Numbered from the stretch's first letter, positions 1 to 9,458 are shown. The stretch: 64,000 nucleotides of DNA from Naumannella cuiyingiana (GCF_013408305.1 NZ_JACBZS010000001.1:2976001-3040000); one strand, 5' to 3'. Notes: a model not told the origin generated them from the sequence alone. Program-made: numbers and translations.

Positions 1-1218
1 GGCTTCAATCCCACCCTGGGCAGCGTCATGCTGCTGGTCGCGCTCGGCGCGATGCTGGGAAGGATGATCGAGACCTCGGGCGGGGCACGCGTGCTCGCCG
101 ATCGGATGATCGCGATCTTCGGCGAACGGCGCGCCGGATTCGCGCTGTCGCTGACCAGCCTGCTGATGGGTTTCCCGATCTTCTTCGACGCGGGACTGGT
201 GGTGATGATGCCGATCATCTACGCCGTCGCGCGCCGCGTCGGCGGGTCGTTCCTGTCCATCGCGCTGCCCTCGGCCATCGCCTTCAGCACGATGCACATC
301 TTCCTGCCGCCACATCCGGGGCCGGTGTCGGCGTCGGCGATCTACGGCGCCGACGTCGGCCTGGTGCTGCTGCTCGGCCTGGTCGTGGCGATCCCGGTCT
401 GGTACGTGGTCGGCGTGCTGCTCGGCGGCCGGCTCGGGCGCCGGTTCGACGTGCCCGTGCCCACCCTTCTCGACGGCACCCGGTCCGAGGACGAGGGCTT
501 CGAGTCGAATCCCTCGGTCGGGCGGGTACTCGCCCTGTTGTTGCTCCCGCTGCTGCTGATCTTGTTGAACACGGGCCTGAACATGGCCTCGGCGATGCAG
601 CCCGACCGGGAGGCATTCCTCGCCCAGCCCTGGGTCGCGACCCTGCGGACGCTCGGTGAGACCCCGATCGCGTTGTTGATCACGGTCGTGGTGTCGATGG
701 CGGTGCTCGGCTGGGGGATGGGCAAGCCGGGGACGCTGGTGGAGAAGATTGCCGACTCCGCGCTCGGCCCGATCTGCTCCGTCGTCCTGGTCACCGGGGC
801 CGGCGGGATGTTCGGCGGGGTGCTGCGCGCGACCGGGATCGGCGACGCGCTCGCCGAGTCCCTGAACGGCATCGGACTGCCCGTGATCGTCGCGGCGTAC
901 CTGATCGCGCAATTGGTACGCCTGGCCCAGGGCTCGGCGACGGTGGCCCTGACCACGGCCGCTTCGCTGATGTCGGCGGTGGTTGCGGCGGGAAGCTACA
1001 ACACGGTCGAGATCGCGGCGATCGTGCTCGCCACCGCCGCCGGCTCGGTGGGCTTCAGCCACGTCAACGACTCCGGGTTCTGGCTGGTCAGTCGGTTCTT
1101 CGGACTCGACATGAAGCAGACGCTGGCGACCTGGACCCTGTTGCAGGGCGCGATGGGGCTGCTCGGGTTTGCCATCTCGGCGGTGATCTTCGTACTCGCC
1201 GGTGGGCTCGCCGGGTGA
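1..1218 (+). CDS. GntP-family gluconate/organic acid permease (5' truncated by window)
   Basis: Hydrophobic polytopic membrane protein of the GntP/gluconate:H+ symporter family, which imports gluconate or related sugar acids across the cytoplasmic membrane. The reading frame is open from base 1 (GFNPTLGSVMLLVALGAMLG), so the true start lies upstream and the roughly 406 visible residues lack the N-terminus; full family members are about 440-460 aa. Family signatures seen include GFPIFFDAGLVV, the HIFLPPHPGP segment and the C-terminal SVGFSHVNDSGFWLVSRFFG. No gluconate kinase or regulator is visible downstream, so the substrate is inferred from the family only. It converges on the lysE-type gene. 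Confidence 0.88.
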   Translation, partial: GFNPTLGSVMLLVALGAMLGRMIETSGGARVLADRMIAIFGERRAGFALSLTSLLMGFPIFFDAGLVVMMPIIYAVARRVGGSFLSIALPSAIAFSTMHIFLPPHPGPVSASAIYGADVGLVLLLGLVVAIPVWYVVGVLLGGRLGRRFDVPVPTLLDGTRSEDEGFESNPSVGRVLALLLLPLLLILLNTGLNMASAMQPDREAFLAQPWVATLRTLGETPIALLITVVVSMAVLGWGMGKPGTLVEKIADSALGPICSVVLVTGAGGMFGGVLRATGIGDALAESLNGIGLPVIVAAYLIAQLVRLAQGSATVALTTAASLMSAVVAAGSYNTVEIAAIVLATAAGSVGFSHVNDSGFWLVSRFFGLDMKQTLATWTLLQGAMGLLGFAISAVIFVLAGGLAG

Positions 1219-1252
1219 TCATTGCTGCCGAGGTCCGCCGGCGCGGGTCCGG

Positions 1253-1873
1253 TCAGGACCGCTCGGTCGCCAGGCGTAGCGCGAATGCCCCGAGCACCAC
1301 GCCGGTCAGCGCATCCACGGCGCGCCGCACCGGGCTGCGCAGCAACAGCGCCCTGGCGCGCACCGCTGCGAACACGATGAGCACCAACCAGGTGGTGCCG
1401 ATAACCGGTAGCAGCCAGGCGTAGGCGATGCCGATCCAGATCGGCGCGCCCGGCGTCAGGAACTGGGGCAGCAGCGCAAGGTAGAAGATCAGAATCTTCG
1501 GATTCGTCGCATTGCCCAGGAAGCCCTGCCGAAACCCGGCCCAGCGCGACGGCGCGGCGCTCGCCGCCGGATCGCGATAGCGGCCGCGCCTCGCGCTGAT
1601 CAGCGCCTGCGCCGCGAGCCAGCACAGGTAGACCACGCCGAGCCACTTGACCGCGGCGAACAGCGTGTGGCTGGCCATGATCAACGCACCGAGCCCGGCC
1701 GCGGCCGCCAGTCCCTGCAGCATCGACGCGGCCGCGACCCCCGCGGACGTCGCGAGCCCGCGTCCCCGGCCGCCGATCACGGTGTTGCGCAGCACGATCG
1801 TGAAGTCCGCGCCGGGCACCAGCACCACGGCGAGCACCACTGCCAGATAGGGCAGCAACGTCTCGGTGATCAT
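1253..1873 (-). CDS. LysE/RhtB-family amino acid exporter
   Basis: 206-aa integral membrane protein of the LysE/RhtB translocator family, which export amino acids or small metabolites. It begins with the usual hydrophobic helix MITETLLPYLAVVLAVVLVPGAD and contains the family's PG-D-F segment near residue 20, a GxxxGxxxG helix (residues 33-45) and the NPKILIFYLALLPQF motif (around residues 122-137). About five to six membrane segments are visible. It stands alone, convergent with the GntP gene. The exported substrate cannot be told from sequence. Confidence 0.85.
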   Translation of the reverse strand: MITETLLPYLAVVLAVVLVPGADFTIVLRNTVIGGRGRGLATSAGVAAASMLQGLAAAAGLGALIMASHTLFAAVKWLGVVYLCWLAAQALISARRGRYRDPAASAAPSRWAGFRQGFLGNATNPKILIFYLALLPQFLTPGAPIWIGIAYAWLLPVIGTTWLVLIVFAAVRARALLLRSPVRRAVDALTGVVLGAFALRLATERS

Positions 1874-1949
1874 GAGACGAGCCTAGGACCCCGGATCGGT
1901 GTGACCAGCACCATTTCAGCCAGCGCGGACAGTGATCCTGCCGCGCGCC

Positions 1950-2582
1950 TCAGCCGTCGGACTCCGCGTCTGCCGGGGTCGGCCGCCGCGCGGGGTGCAC
2001 CGGCCAGTCGGCGGGGTAGCGCTCAGACAGTTCCTCGTGTGCGGCGTACAGGCCCTTGCGGAGTTTGCCGCGCAGCCGGTCGCCGAAGACGATGCCGTTG
2101 AGGTGATCGGTCTCGTGCTGCAGGCAGCGCGCGAGCAGCCCGGTGCCGACGATCTCCACATCGTTGCCGAACTCGTCCTGACCGCGGGCGATCGCGTGGT
2201 CGGGCCGGGCCAGTTCCGCGTACGCGCCGGGCAGCGACAGGCAGCCCTCGTCGGCCGTTTCCAGGTGCCGTTCCTTGCCGGTTGGCAGCTCGACCACGGG
2301 ATTGCACAGCACCCCGACCCGGTTCACCTCGTCCTCGTCGGGGCAGTCGTAGACGAAGATCGACAACCCGAGCCCGACCTGGGTTGCGGCAAGCCCCACG
2401 CCGGACGCGGCCGCCATCGTCGCGAACATGTCGCGGGCCAGCTCGCGCAGCTCGTCGTCGAACTTTGTCACCGGCGTCGTCGGGGCATGCATGACGGGGG
2501 CGCCCCAGCGGGTGATGGGTCGAACACGCCCGCCGCCGGTGAGGTCGGTCGAGGTCATCGGGACATCGAGTTCATCGGACAA
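1950..2582 (-). CDS. def: Peptide deformylase
   Basis: Removes the N-formyl group from nascent proteins, in the cytosol at the ribosome exit. All three active-site motifs are present: GVGLAATQVG (residues 61-70), EGCLSLPG with metal-ligand Cys114, and QHETDHLNG with ligands His156 and His160 and catalytic Glu157. I place the start at TTG 2582 because an AAAGG ribosome binding site lies 6 nt upstream (2589-2594); the first ATG (2558) has no comparable site and would give 202 instead of 210 aa. It lies downstream of the lactonase gene on the same strand, separated by a tandem hairpin repeat. Confidence 0.93.
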   Translation of the reverse strand: MSDELDVPMTSTDLTGGGRVRPITRWGAPVMHAPTTPVTKFDDELRELARDMFATMAAASGVGLAATQVGLGLSIFVYDCPDEDEVNRVGVLCNPVVELPTGKERHLETADEGCLSLPGAYAELARPDHAIARGQDEFGNDVEIVGTGLLARCLQHETDHLNGIVFGDRLRGKLRKGLYAAHEELSERYPADWPVHPARRPTPADAESDG

Positions 2583-2641
2583 CGGGGACCTTTCGTCGGG
2601 CAGGTGGGCCTTCTCCGGGTGCTCGGGCGATGCACCGCGCA

Positions 2642-2697
2642 TGCGCGGCGCGGTACGCCGCGCGTGCGCGGCGCGGTACGCCGCGCGTGCGCGGCGC
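2642..2697. repeat. Tandem 23-nt hairpin repeat between lactonase gene and def
   Basis: Two complete and one partial copy of a 23-nt unit (2642-2664, 2665-2687, 2688-2697). Each full unit folds into an 8-bp stem, GCGCGGCG / CGCCGCGC, around a CGGTA loop. The repeat starts 6 nt after the TAA stop of the lactonase gene and ends about 50 nt before the def ribosome binding site, so it may terminate lactonase transcription or protect its 3' end. It contains the GGTACGCC word that is over-represented in the window. Confidence 0.75.
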
Positions 2698-2703
2698 CCA
2701 ATG

Positions 2704-3801
2704 TTAGCCGTCGCGGGTGGGCGTGGCGCTCGGATCCGGCCGCGGCACCAGCAACACGCAGGCCGGGCTGGGGCTTGCGAACCGGAAGTCCAGCAGCCAC
2801 TCGATGTCCTCGTCGGCGCCGCCGAGCTCCTCGTCGAGTTCCTCGGCGTCGCGGAACACCGACACCGCGTCCGACCGCTCGCAGGCCACCCAGACCTGGT
2901 CTTCGTGGACGACCAGGTCCCGCGGCCAGCGGCCCGCGACGGGCACCTCGGTGAGCAGCGTGAGCGAATCCTCGTCGCGGTCCAGGTCGAGCACGGCGAA
3001 GGTGTCGGGGCCGCGATTGGCGACGAACACGTCATCGCCGCGCAGCCGGATGGCCGACGGCTGGCAGTGCCGGGAACTGGTCGTCGCCGACACCGCGTCG
3101 CGCACCCGCCACTCCCGCCCGTCGTGGCGCAGCAACAAGACCTGGGCCGACAGCTCGCAGGCGACGATCAGCCGGTCGGTCGAGTCGACCACCAGGTGCC
3201 GCGGACCGGACCCGGCGGGCACCGGGATCGGATGACCCGATTCGCTGAACCGGCCGGAGCTGTCGAGCGCGAGCCGGTGGATGCGGTCCGTGCCGAGATC
3301 GACCACGAGGATCTCCGAGCCGAACGGCACCACCTGGTGCGCGTGCGGGACCGACTGGCGATCCGGGTCCGGGCCCGAGCCGGTGAACCGGTGCGTGCCC
3401 AGCACCGGGCCCGGTGCACCGTCCGGTCCGATCCGATGACTGGTGACCAGGCCGTCGGTGTAGTGGGCGACGACGATGTGGGTGCCATCGGTGGTCAGCG
3501 CGAGGTGGCACGCCCCGGCTGCGCCGGTGCGCACGGATCCGCCGCGGCGCAGGGCGTCGCGCTCCACGCCGAACAGGGTGAGCTCGGAGTTGTCGCCCTC
3601 GCCGACCGCGTAGTGCCAGCGACCGTTCGGATGGGACACCAGGTAGCTGGGCGACTCCGCGGCCAGCACCGGGAGCTCGAGCATGTCGACGGCCTCCGCC
3701 GTGGGCTCGACCCGGTAGCCGGTGATCCCGCGGGCGTCGCCGTCGTTGTTGCTCGTGTAGCCCCCGACGACCACCGTCGCGTCACCCAACGTCATGGACA
3801 T
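2704..3801 (-). CDS. Lactonase-family (6-phosphogluconolactonase-like) beta-propeller protein
   Basis: 365-aa protein of the lactonase family (seven-bladed beta-propeller; relatives include E. coli Pgl/YbhE and muconate cycloisomerase-like enzymes). Propeller-type repeats are visible: GGYTSNNDG near the start, [71 protein letters not shown] and [19 protein letters not shown], each a blade with internal beta-strands. The start is ATG 3801, with a second ATG six bases on. No signal peptide is seen, so it is probably cytosolic. Lactone hydrolysis is inferred from the family; the exact substrate is unknown. It is divergent from xerC. Confidence 0.8.
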   Translation of the reverse strand: MSMTLGDATVVVGGYTSNNDGDARGITGYRVEPTAEAVDMLELPVLAAESPSYLVSHPNGRWHYAVGEGDNSELTLFGVERDALRRGGSVRTGAAGACHLALTTDGTHIVVAHYTDGLVTSHRIGPDGAPGPVLGTHRFTGSGPDPDRQSVPHAHQVVPFGSEILVVDLGTDRIHRLALDSSGRFSESGHPIPVPAGSGPRHLVVDSTDRLIVACELSAQVLLLRHDGREWRVRDAVSATTSSRHCQPSAIRLRGDDVFVANRGPDTFAVLDLDRDEDSLTLLTEVPVAGRWPRDLVVHEDQVWVACERSDAVSVFRDAEELDEELGGADEDIEWLLDFRFASPSPACVLLVPRPDPSATPTRDG

Positions 3802-3860
3802 GTGGATACCACGTCCGCGTGCCGCACGGGATTCGGCGCACCGCACGGCAGACTGGCCGG

Positions 3861-4805
3861 GTGACCGAGGGCGAGCCGGCGGCCGATCCGGGCGCGGCCG
3901 CGCCCGAGCGGCACGCGGCGCTGTTGGCCGCCTATCGGGCGCACCTGGCGGCGGAGCGGCAGCTCTCCGCGCACACCGTCCGGGCCTATCTGGGCGATGC
4001 CTCGGGCCTGCTGGAACACCTGGACCGGTTGGGGGAGACCCCGGCCACGGCCGGACTGCGGTCGTTGCGGAGCTGGCTCGCCCGACAGCAGAGCATGGGT
4101 GCCGGGCGCGCGACGGTCCAGCGCCGGGCGGCGTCGGTGCGAACCTTCTTCCGCTGGCTGGCGGCGACCGGCGAGATCGGGCAGAGCCCGGCCGAGGCGC
4201 TGCGCTCGCCGAAGCGGCCGCGGCGCCTGCCGGCGACCCTGGACCAGCGGCGCGCCGGCGAGCTGCTGGCCGCCGCGCTCGATCACGCGCGCGACGGGGG
4301 ACCGGCCGGCCGCCGCAACGCCGCCATCCTCGAGGTGCTGTATGCCGGCGGGATCCGGGTCGGGGAACTGTGCGGGCTCGATCTCGGTGACATCGATCCC
4401 GCCCGCGGAACGTTGCGCGTTTTCGGCAAGGGGGCGAAGGAGCGCACGGTGCCCATCGGCGCGCCCGCGCAGCGGGCGCTCGAGCAGTGGCTGGCGGTCC
4501 GGCCGGAACTGGCCGGAGAGGGCGCCGGTGCGGCGGTCTTCGTCGGCGATCGCGGCGGCCGGATCGATCAGCGGGTGGTACGCCGGATCGTGCACCGGGC
4601 CCTCGCCGCCGTGCCGGGCGCCCCCGACCTCGGCCCGCACGGGCTCCGGCACGCGATGGCGACCCACCTGCTGGAGGGCGGCGCCGACCTGCGCAGTGTC
4701 CAGGAGATCCTCGGCCACAGCTCACTGGCCACCACGCAGATCTACACCCATGTCACCGCCGAGCGGTTGCGGGCGGCCTTCGAGCAGGCCCACCCGCGCG
4801 CCTGA
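3861..4805 (+). CDS. xerC: Tyrosine recombinase XerC
   Basis: 314-aa site-specific recombinase that resolves chromosome dimers at dif with XerD. An N-terminal SAM-like DNA-binding domain (residues 15-105) precedes the catalytic domain with the full set of tyrosine-recombinase residues: Arg166 (GGIRVGEL), Lys190 ([10 protein letters not shown]), His260 and Arg263 ([10 protein letters not shown]), His286 ([10 protein letters not shown]) and nucleophile Tyr295 (IYTH). The GTG at 3861 gives the usual XerC length; the frame is open 14 codons further upstream. Position next to an M23 peptidase and rpsB matches xerC in mycobacteria, which supports XerC over XerD. Confidence 0.9.
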   Translation: MTEGEPAADPGAAAPERHAALLAAYRAHLAAERQLSAHTVRAYLGDASGLLEHLDRLGETPATAGLRSLRSWLARQQSMGAGRATVQRRAASVRTFFRWLAATGEIGQSPAEALRSPKRPRRLPATLDQRRAGELLAAALDHARDGGPAGRRNAAILEVLYAGGIRVGELCGLDLGDIDPARGTLRVFGKGAKERTVPIGAPAQRALEQWLAVRPELAGEGAGAAVFVGDRGGRIDQRVVRRIVHRALAAVPGAPDLGPHGLRHAMATHLLEGGADLRSVQEILGHSSLATTQIYTHVTAERLRAAFEQAHPRA

Positions 4806-4823
4806 CCCCGAGCACCGGCCGGA

Positions 4824-4860
4824 TCAGAACGGGCAGCTCAGAACGGGGCAGCTCAGAACC
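4824..4860. repeat. Three short direct repeats at the 3' end of the M23 gene
   Basis: The motif TCAGAACGGGCAGC (4824-4837), TCAGAACGGGGCAGC (4838-4852) and TCAGAACC (4853-4860) occurs in tandem. The last copy is the stop codon and final codons of the minus-strand M23 gene, so the first two look like slippage or duplication copies of that gene end in the 47-bp gap between convergent xerC and M23 genes. Confidence 0.6.
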
Positions 4861-5824
4861 AGGAGAGCGGGTCCACGATCCCCCCGTCGAGCCACAGTTG
4901 AAGGTGCAGGTGGCAGCCGGTCGAATAGCCCGTGCTGCCGACCCGGCCGATCACCTGGCCCGCGGCGACCCGCTGGCCGGGTCGCACGGTGTAGCCGAGC
5001 GCATGGTTGTAGGACGTCCGCACCGCGCGCCCGTCGACCATCCCGTGGTCAAGGATCAACCGGTTGCCCCAGGCGCCGGTGAAGGTCACGGTCGTCACCG
5101 TCCCCGCATACGGAGCCCGGATCGGCGTACCGCAGCCGGCGCCCCAGTCCGTGCCGTCGTGCAGTTTGCGGACACCGGTGATCGGGTGCACCCGCATCCC
5201 GAACGGCGAGGTGACGGGGCCCGGCACCGGCATGGAGAACCCGTGCTCGCCCGGCGGGCTGGGCCGGCCGAGCCCGCCCCCGGCCTGCGCCTGCTCGCGG
5301 CGGGCCCGCGCCGCCTCCTCCGCGCGCTTGCGGGCATCGCCCGGCAACATCCGCACGTCGCCGCGAGCCGGATCGGAGCCGAGCAGGTCCCGGGGGTCGA
5401 GATAGGCCTCGCCGCGCTTCAGCCCCCAGTGCAGGCAGGCGGCCGCAGCGCCGCAGGGGTGTCCGGCCTGCAGCTCGCCGACCGGGTCGCCGAGGTCCAC
5501 CCGATCGCCGACCGCGACGCTCGCCCGGACCGGCTCGTAGGTCGTCCTGACGTCGCCGTGGTCGATCACCAGCACGTCCCGGCCGGCGATCCGGCCGACG
5601 AAGGAGACCCGCCCGGCGGCGGCCGCCGAGACGGTGGTGCCGGGCCTCGCGCCGAGGTCGAGACCGCGATGCCCGGGCTGCCAGTCCTTCGCTGGCGGGT
5701 CGAACTCGCGCACCACCGGGCCGTCCAGCGGCCAGGCGCTCGGCGGCAGGCCGGCCCCGGTCAGGCCGATCACGGCCAGCAGAACCAGCGCGATGGCGTA
5801 CCCGGAGCGCGACGGAACGGTCAT
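4853..5824 (-). CDS. Double M23/LytM-domain peptidase, membrane-anchored or secreted
   Basis: 323-aa envelope protein with a signal/anchor helix (residues 8-25) and two M23 (LytM, cell-wall endopeptidase) domains. Domain 1 (about 35-150) keeps His52 and Asp56 (GHRGLDLG) but has CLHWG at 130-134, so the first His of the HxH motif is Cys130 and zinc binding may be lost. Domain 2 (about 195-320) is intact: His222 and Asp226 (LHDGTDWG) and HLH at 305-307. A charged alanine-rich linker (160-185) joins them. Domain 1 resembles the single-domain M23 protein found beside rpsB in mycobacteria. Start ATG 5824 was chosen because it places the hydrophobic helix at the N-terminus; the upstream frame covers the DnaA-box-like sites. 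Confidence 0.85.
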   Translation of the reverse strand: MTVPSRSGYAIALVLLAVIGLTGAGLPPSAWPLDGPVVREFDPPAKDWQPGHRGLDLGARPGTTVSAAAAGRVSFVGRIAGRDVLVIDHGDVRTTYEPVRASVAVGDRVDLGDPVGELQAGHPCGAAAACLHWGLKRGEAYLDPRDLLGSDPARGDVRMLPGDARKRAEEAARARREQAQAGGGLGRPSPPGEHGFSMPVPGPVTSPFGMRVHPITGVRKLHDGTDWGAGCGTPIRAPYAGTVTTVTFTGAWGNRLILDHGMVDGRAVRTSYNHALGYTVRPGQRVAAGQVIGRVGSTGYSTGCHLHLQLWLDGGIVDPLSWF

Positions 5825-5873
5825 GCCAGACCATCGCCGCGCCGCGGCGCCGATTGTCGGCCGGGCCGCGATC

Positions 5874-5911
5874 TGTGGACAATCGGCACCGGTCGCGCGC
5901 CCTGTGGACAA
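5874..5911 (-). promoter_or_regulatory. Pair of DnaA-box-like sites
   Basis: Two identical nonamers TGTGGACAA (complement TTGTCCACA, the form preferred in high-GC actinobacteria) at 5874-5882 and 5903-5911, same orientation, 29 bp apart start to start. They lie upstream of both the M23 gene and the rpsB promoter, so DnaA could influence either. Two boxes are too few for an origin. Confidence 0.45.
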
Positions 5912-5951
5912 CCCGGATCCCGCGGATTGGCGCGGTCCGCGGGCGGCCGCG

Positions 5952-5957
5952 TAGACT
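5952..5957 (+). promoter_or_regulatory. Candidate rpsB promoter -10 element
   Basis: TAGACT fits the actinobacterial -10 pattern TANNNT and lies about 190 nt before rpsB. The best -35 candidate, TTGGCG, is 19 nt upstream, so the spacing is loose. The same TAGACT word precedes rbfA (39448-39453). Confidence 0.4.
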
Positions 5958-6145
5958 CGTCGCAGCGATCCTTACGGATCGACTTCGCATGCGGGTTCCC
6001 GGTCACGCCGGGCAGCATGGCTCAGTCCCACGCCGAGCATTCGTCGAGGGTTCGTGCTGCGCCCGCGTCAGGGGTGCCGGCGACCCGCCGGTACCGACCA
6101 ACTGAGGGCGCCCGCGCACGGGCGCCGGAACGAGGAGGAACGGCC

Positions 6146-7081
6146 ATGGCCGTCGTCACCGCGCGCCAACTGCTGGAGAGTGGCGTTCACTTCGGGCACC
6201 AGACCCGACGCTGGAACCCCAAGATGAAGCGCTTCATCTTCACCGAGCGCAATGGCATCTACATCATCGACCTGCAGCAGTCGCTGAACTACATCGACAA
6301 GGCCTATGCCTTCGTCAAGGACACCGTCGGCCGCGGCGGTCAGGTGCTGTTCGTCGGCACCAAGAAGCAGGCCCAGGAGGCCATCGCCGAGCAGGCCACC
6401 CGGGTCGGCATGCCGTATGTCAACCAGCGCTGGCTGGGCGGCATGCTCACCAACTTCCACACCGTGATCAAGCGGATCCAGCGGCTGAAGGAGCTCGAGG
6501 GCATGGACCTCGAGACCGGCGGCGACACCGGCCTGACCAAGAAGGAACTGCTCGGCCTCAAGCGCGAGAAGGACAAGCTGGAGAAGACCTTGGGCGGCAT
6601 CCGCGACATGGCCCGCACCCCGCAGGCCGTGTGGATCGTCGACACCAAGAAGGAACACCTGGCCGTCGACGAGGCCCGCAAGCTGAAGATCCCGGTGATC
6701 GCGATCCTCGACACCAACTGCGATCCCGACGAGGTCGACTACGCGATCCCGGGCAATGACGACGCGATCCGCTCGGTCGCGCTGCTCACCCGCGTGCTCG
6801 CCGACGCCGTCGCCGACGGCCTGATGGCGCGCTCCGGCGCGCAGACCGGCTCGGAGGAGAACGAGCCGATGGCCGAGTGGGAGCGCGAGCTGCTGGCGGG
6901 CCAGGGCACCGACGGCGAGACCGCCGCCGACGCTTCCGGCGCCACCCCGGCGCTGAACGACCCGGACGCCCAGGCCCTGGTCGAGGCCACCGAGGAGAAC
7001 CCCTCGAACAAGGGCCCGGTCTCCGACGAGAGCGTCGACGTCGCCGCGCCCGCGGAGCCGACCCCGAGCCAGAACGACTGA
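6146..7081 (+). CDS. rpsB: 30S ribosomal protein S2
   Basis: S2 of the small ribosomal subunit, 311 aa. The core (residues 1-250) is highly conserved: [20 protein letters not shown], the [12 protein letters not shown] segment and [16 protein letters not shown]. An acidic, low-complexity C-terminal tail of about 60 residues ([18 protein letters not shown] onward) is the actinobacterial extension. ATG 6146 follows GAGGAGG at a good distance. It is the first gene of the rpsB-tsf operon, 39 nt from tsf. Confidence 0.98.
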   Translation: MAVVTARQLLESGVHFGHQTRRWNPKMKRFIFTERNGIYIIDLQQSLNYIDKAYAFVKDTVGRGGQVLFVGTKKQAQEAIAEQATRVGMPYVNQRWLGGMLTNFHTVIKRIQRLKELEGMDLETGGDTGLTKKELLGLKREKDKLEKTLGGIRDMARTPQAVWIVDTKKEHLAVDEARKLKIPVIAILDTNCDPDEVDYAIPGNDDAIRSVALLTRVLADAVADGLMARSGAQTGSEENEPMAEWERELLAGQGTDGETAADASGATPALNDPDAQALVEATEENPSNKGPVSDESVDVAAPAEPTPSQND

Positions 7082-7120
7082 TCACCTCATCCACCCAACC
7101 TTCACCAAAGGGGAGTACGC

Positions 7121-7933
7121 ATGGCAGTCACCGCTGCTGACGTCAAGAAGCTCCGCGACGCCACCGGCGCCGGGATGATGGACGCCAAGAAGGCCCTCAC
7201 CGAGGCCGACGGCGACCACGACAAGGCCGTCGAGCTGCTGCGCGTCAGCGGCCAGGCCAAGGCCGCCAAGCGCGGCGCCGAGCGCGAGGCGAGCAACGGG
7301 CTCGTCGCCAACTCGGGCCAGGCGCTGGTCCAGCTCGGCGCGGAGACCGACTTCGTCGCCAAGAACGACGAGTTCATGAAGCTGGCCGAGGACATCGCCG
7401 CCGCGGCTGCGACCGCCAAGGCCGACAGCGTCGAGGCGCTGAACACCGCCGAGGTCAACGGTTCCACCGTCGCCGACGCCGTCCAGCAGCTCGCCGCGAA
7501 GATCGGCGAGAAGCTCGAGGTCACCAATGCCGCCTACTTCGACGGCCCGACCGCGGTCTACCTGCACCGCCGCGCCTCCGACCTGCCGCCGCAGGTCGGC
7601 GTGATGGTCGAGTACGAGGGTGCCGACGCCGACGCGGTCCGCGCCGTGGCGATGCAGGTCGCGGCGATGCGCCCGACCTACCTGACCCGGGACGAGGTTC
7701 CCGCCGATGTCGTCGATGGCGAGCGCAAGGTCGCCGAGGCCGCCGCCCGCGAGGAGGGCAAGCCGGAGCAGGCGATCAGCCGGATCGTCGACGGCAAGGT
7801 CAACGCCTTCTACAAGGACCACGTCCTGCTGGAGCAGCCGTCGGTCTCGGAGGACAAGAAGACCGTCGGCCAGCAGCTCGAGGCCGCCGGCGTCACCGTG
7901 AAGCGGTTCGTCCGCTTCGAGGCGGGCGCCTGA
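7121..7933 (+). CDS. tsf: Elongation factor Ts
   Basis: 270-aa guanine nucleotide exchange factor for EF-Tu. The N-terminal UBA-like module ([21 protein letters not shown], residues 6-26) and the TDFVAKND signature (residues 79-86) are clear, followed by the two dimerisation subdomains and the C-terminal [22 protein letters not shown] 7121 is preceded by AAAGGGGAG. Translated from the rpsB transcript, which appears to end at the hairpin at 7962-7999. Confidence 0.98.
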   Translation: MAVTAADVKKLRDATGAGMMDAKKALTEADGDHDKAVELLRVSGQAKAAKRGAEREASNGLVANSGQALVQLGAETDFVAKNDEFMKLAEDIAAAAATAKADSVEALNTAEVNGSTVADAVQQLAAKIGEKLEVTNAAYFDGPTAVYLHRRASDLPPQVGVMVEYEGADADAVRAVAMQVAAMRPTYLTRDEVPADVVDGERKVAEAAAREEGKPEQAISRIVDGKVNAFYKDHVLLEQPSVSEDKKTVGQQLEAAGVTVKRFVRFEAGA

Positions 7934-7961
7934 TTCGAGCGGGTCGTTCGATCGGTACGCC

Positions 7962-7999
7962 GGGACGGGCGTCGTGGGGAGACCCACGGCGCCCGTTCC
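7962..7999 (+). terminator. Terminator hairpin after tsf
   Basis: A 17-bp near-perfect stem (7962-7978 with 7983-7999) capped by a GAGA tetraloop, 28 nt after the tsf stop. There is no U-tract, as is common for actinobacterial hairpin terminators. It should end the rpsB-tsf transcript before pyrH. Confidence 0.75.
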
Positions 8000-8051
8000 G
8001 CATCCGGGAGGCAGACGCATCCCGGCGGGCGGCGGCCGCCGAGTCGCCAAA

Positions 8052-8081
8052 TTGTCTCCGCGCGACTGCCTGCGCGATGAT
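8052..8081 (+). promoter_or_regulatory. Candidate pyrH promoter
   Basis: TTGTCT (8052-8057) and GATGAT (8076-8081) are 18 nt apart and lie 35 nt before pyrH, downstream of the tsf terminator. The match is moderate. Confidence 0.35.
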
Positions 8082-8116
8082 GGGCGGCAGTGTCCGGAAC
8101 TGGCGAGGGAGAATCG

Positions 8117-8824
8117 ATGGCGTACAGGCGCGTCCTGCTGAAGCTGTCCGGTGAGGTGTTCGGCGGCGGTGCCGTCGGCGTCGATCCGAAGGTCGTCGCC
8201 AGCATCGCCCGGCAGGTCGCCGATGTGGTACGCAGCGGCGTCCAGGTCGCCGTGGTGGTGGGCGGCGGCAACTTCTTCCGCGGCGCCGAGCTGCAGCAGG
8301 GCGGGATGGACCGCGACCGCGCCGACTACATGGGCATGCTCGGCACGGTCATGAACTGCCTTGCCCTGCAGGACTTCTGCGAGAAGGAAGGCATCGCCAC
8401 CCGCGTGCAGACCGCCATCGCGATGGGCCAGGTCGCCGAGCCCTACATCCCGCGGCGCGCCGAGCGACACCTGGAGAAGGGTCGGCTGGTGATCTTCGGC
8501 GCCGGATCCGGGATGCCGTACTTCTCCACCGACACCGTCGCGGCGCAGCGCGCGCTGGAGATCGGCGCCGAGGTGTTGCTGATGGGCAAGCAGGGCACCG
8601 ACGGCGTCTACGATGCCGACCCGCGCACCACCCCGGGTGCGACCAAGTTCGACGACCTGAGCTATGACGAGTACCTCGCCCGGGACCTGAAGGTCGCCGA
8701 CGCCACCGCGATCTCGATGGCTCGCGACTACAAGCTGCCGATGGTCTTCTTCAGCCTCGACACCGCGGGCAACATCGGCCGCGTGGTGGCGGGTGAGAAG
8801 ATCGGAACGACGGTGCACGCCTGA
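8117..8824 (+). CDS. pyrH: UMP kinase
   Basis: 235-aa amino acid kinase fold enzyme that phosphorylates UMP to UDP with ATP in pyrimidine nucleotide synthesis. Signatures: [14 protein letters not shown] (phosphate loop), [17 protein letters not shown], the [17 protein letters not shown] segment and the C-terminal [21 protein letters not shown] 8117 follows GAGGGAGAAT and gives the usual length. It leads a pyrH-frr-cdsA-rlmN run, the standard bacterial order. Confidence 0.96.
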   Translation: MAYRRVLLKLSGEVFGGGAVGVDPKVVASIARQVADVVRSGVQVAVVVGGGNFFRGAELQQGGMDRDRADYMGMLGTVMNCLALQDFCEKEGIATRVQTAIAMGQVAEPYIPRRAERHLEKGRLVIFGAGSGMPYFSTDTVAAQRALEIGAEVLLMGKQGTDGVYDADPRTTPGATKFDDLSYDEYLARDLKVADATAISMARDYKLPMVFFSLDTAGNIGRVVAGEKIGTTVHA

Positions 8825-8900
8825 GGCGCGGCCTCCCGCGTACCCGATGCGGTGCGGGAAACAATCCCGGCACCGAGACGAGCAGACGAAAGGAACGAGC

Positions 8901-9458
8901 GTGATCGCCGACACCATCCAAGAGGCCGATTCCCGGATGTCGTCCACCGTGGCGCACACCAAGGAGGAGTTCGCCGCGATCCGCACCGGTCGTGCGCACC
9001 CCGGCATGTTCGCCAAGATCACGGCCGACTACTACGGTACGCAGACTCCGCTGCAGCAGCTTGCCTCCATCCAGGTCGCCGATGCGCGGATGGTGCTGAT
9101 CACGCCGTTCGACACCAATGCGACCAACGGCATCGAGAAGGCGATCCGCGATTCCGATCTCGGCGTCAACCCGGCCACCGACGGCAACCAGATCCGGGTT
9201 TCGCTGCCGGAGCTGACCGAGGAGCGCCGCAAGGAGTACACCAAGCTCGCCAAGACCAAGGCCGAGGAGGGCCGGGTCGCGATCCGCAACTCCCGCCGCC
9301 AGGCCAAGGACGCCCTCGACAAGCTGGTCAAGGACAAGGAGGTCGGCGAGGACGAGGTGACCCGGGCCGAGAAGGACCTCGACGCGCGGACCAAGAAGTA
9401 CACCGACCAGATCGACGAGCTGCTGAAGAACAAGGAAGCCGAGCTGCTCGAGGTCTGA
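8901..9458 (+). CDS. frr: Ribosome recycling factor
   Basis: 185-aa factor that, with EF-G, splits post-termination ribosomes. The whole family pattern is present, including IRTGRAHPGMFAKI, the PFDTNATNGIEKAIRDSDLG hinge region and the long coiled domain with RRKEYTKLAKTKAEEGRVAI. GTG 8901 gives the canonical 185 residues and follows GAAAGGAACG. The TGA stop overlaps the cdsA ATG (ATGA-type, 9456-9460), implying coupled translation. Confidence 0.97.
   Translation: MIADTIQEADSRMSSTVAHTKEEFAAIRTGRAHPGMFAKITADYYGTQTPLQQLASIQVADARMVLITPFDTNATNGIEKAIRDSDLGVNPATDGNQIRVSLPELTEERRKEYTKLAKTKAEEGRVAIRNSRRQAKDALDKLVKDKEVGEDEVTRAEKDLDARTKKYTDQIDELLKNKEAELLEV

Larger units (their letters stand above)
5825..6145. 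other. 321-bp divergent intergenic region between the M23 gene and rpsB
   Basis: Holds two DnaA-box-like nonamers (5874-5882 and 5903-5911), a probable rpsB promoter (-10 TAGACT at 5952-5957) and a leader of about 180 nt before the rpsB ribosome binding site GAGGAGG (6132-6138). I see no convincing small gene and no strong terminator in it. Confidence 0.6.

Noticed and set aside
4487-6145. Open frame fused upstream of rpsB
   Set aside because: The frame is open by GC bias through xerC and the M23 gene; rpsB clearly begins at ATG 6146 after GAGGAGG.
5825-6145. Replication origin
   Set aside because: Only two DnaA-like boxes, no AT-rich unwinding region and no dnaA/dnaN/gyr genes nearby.
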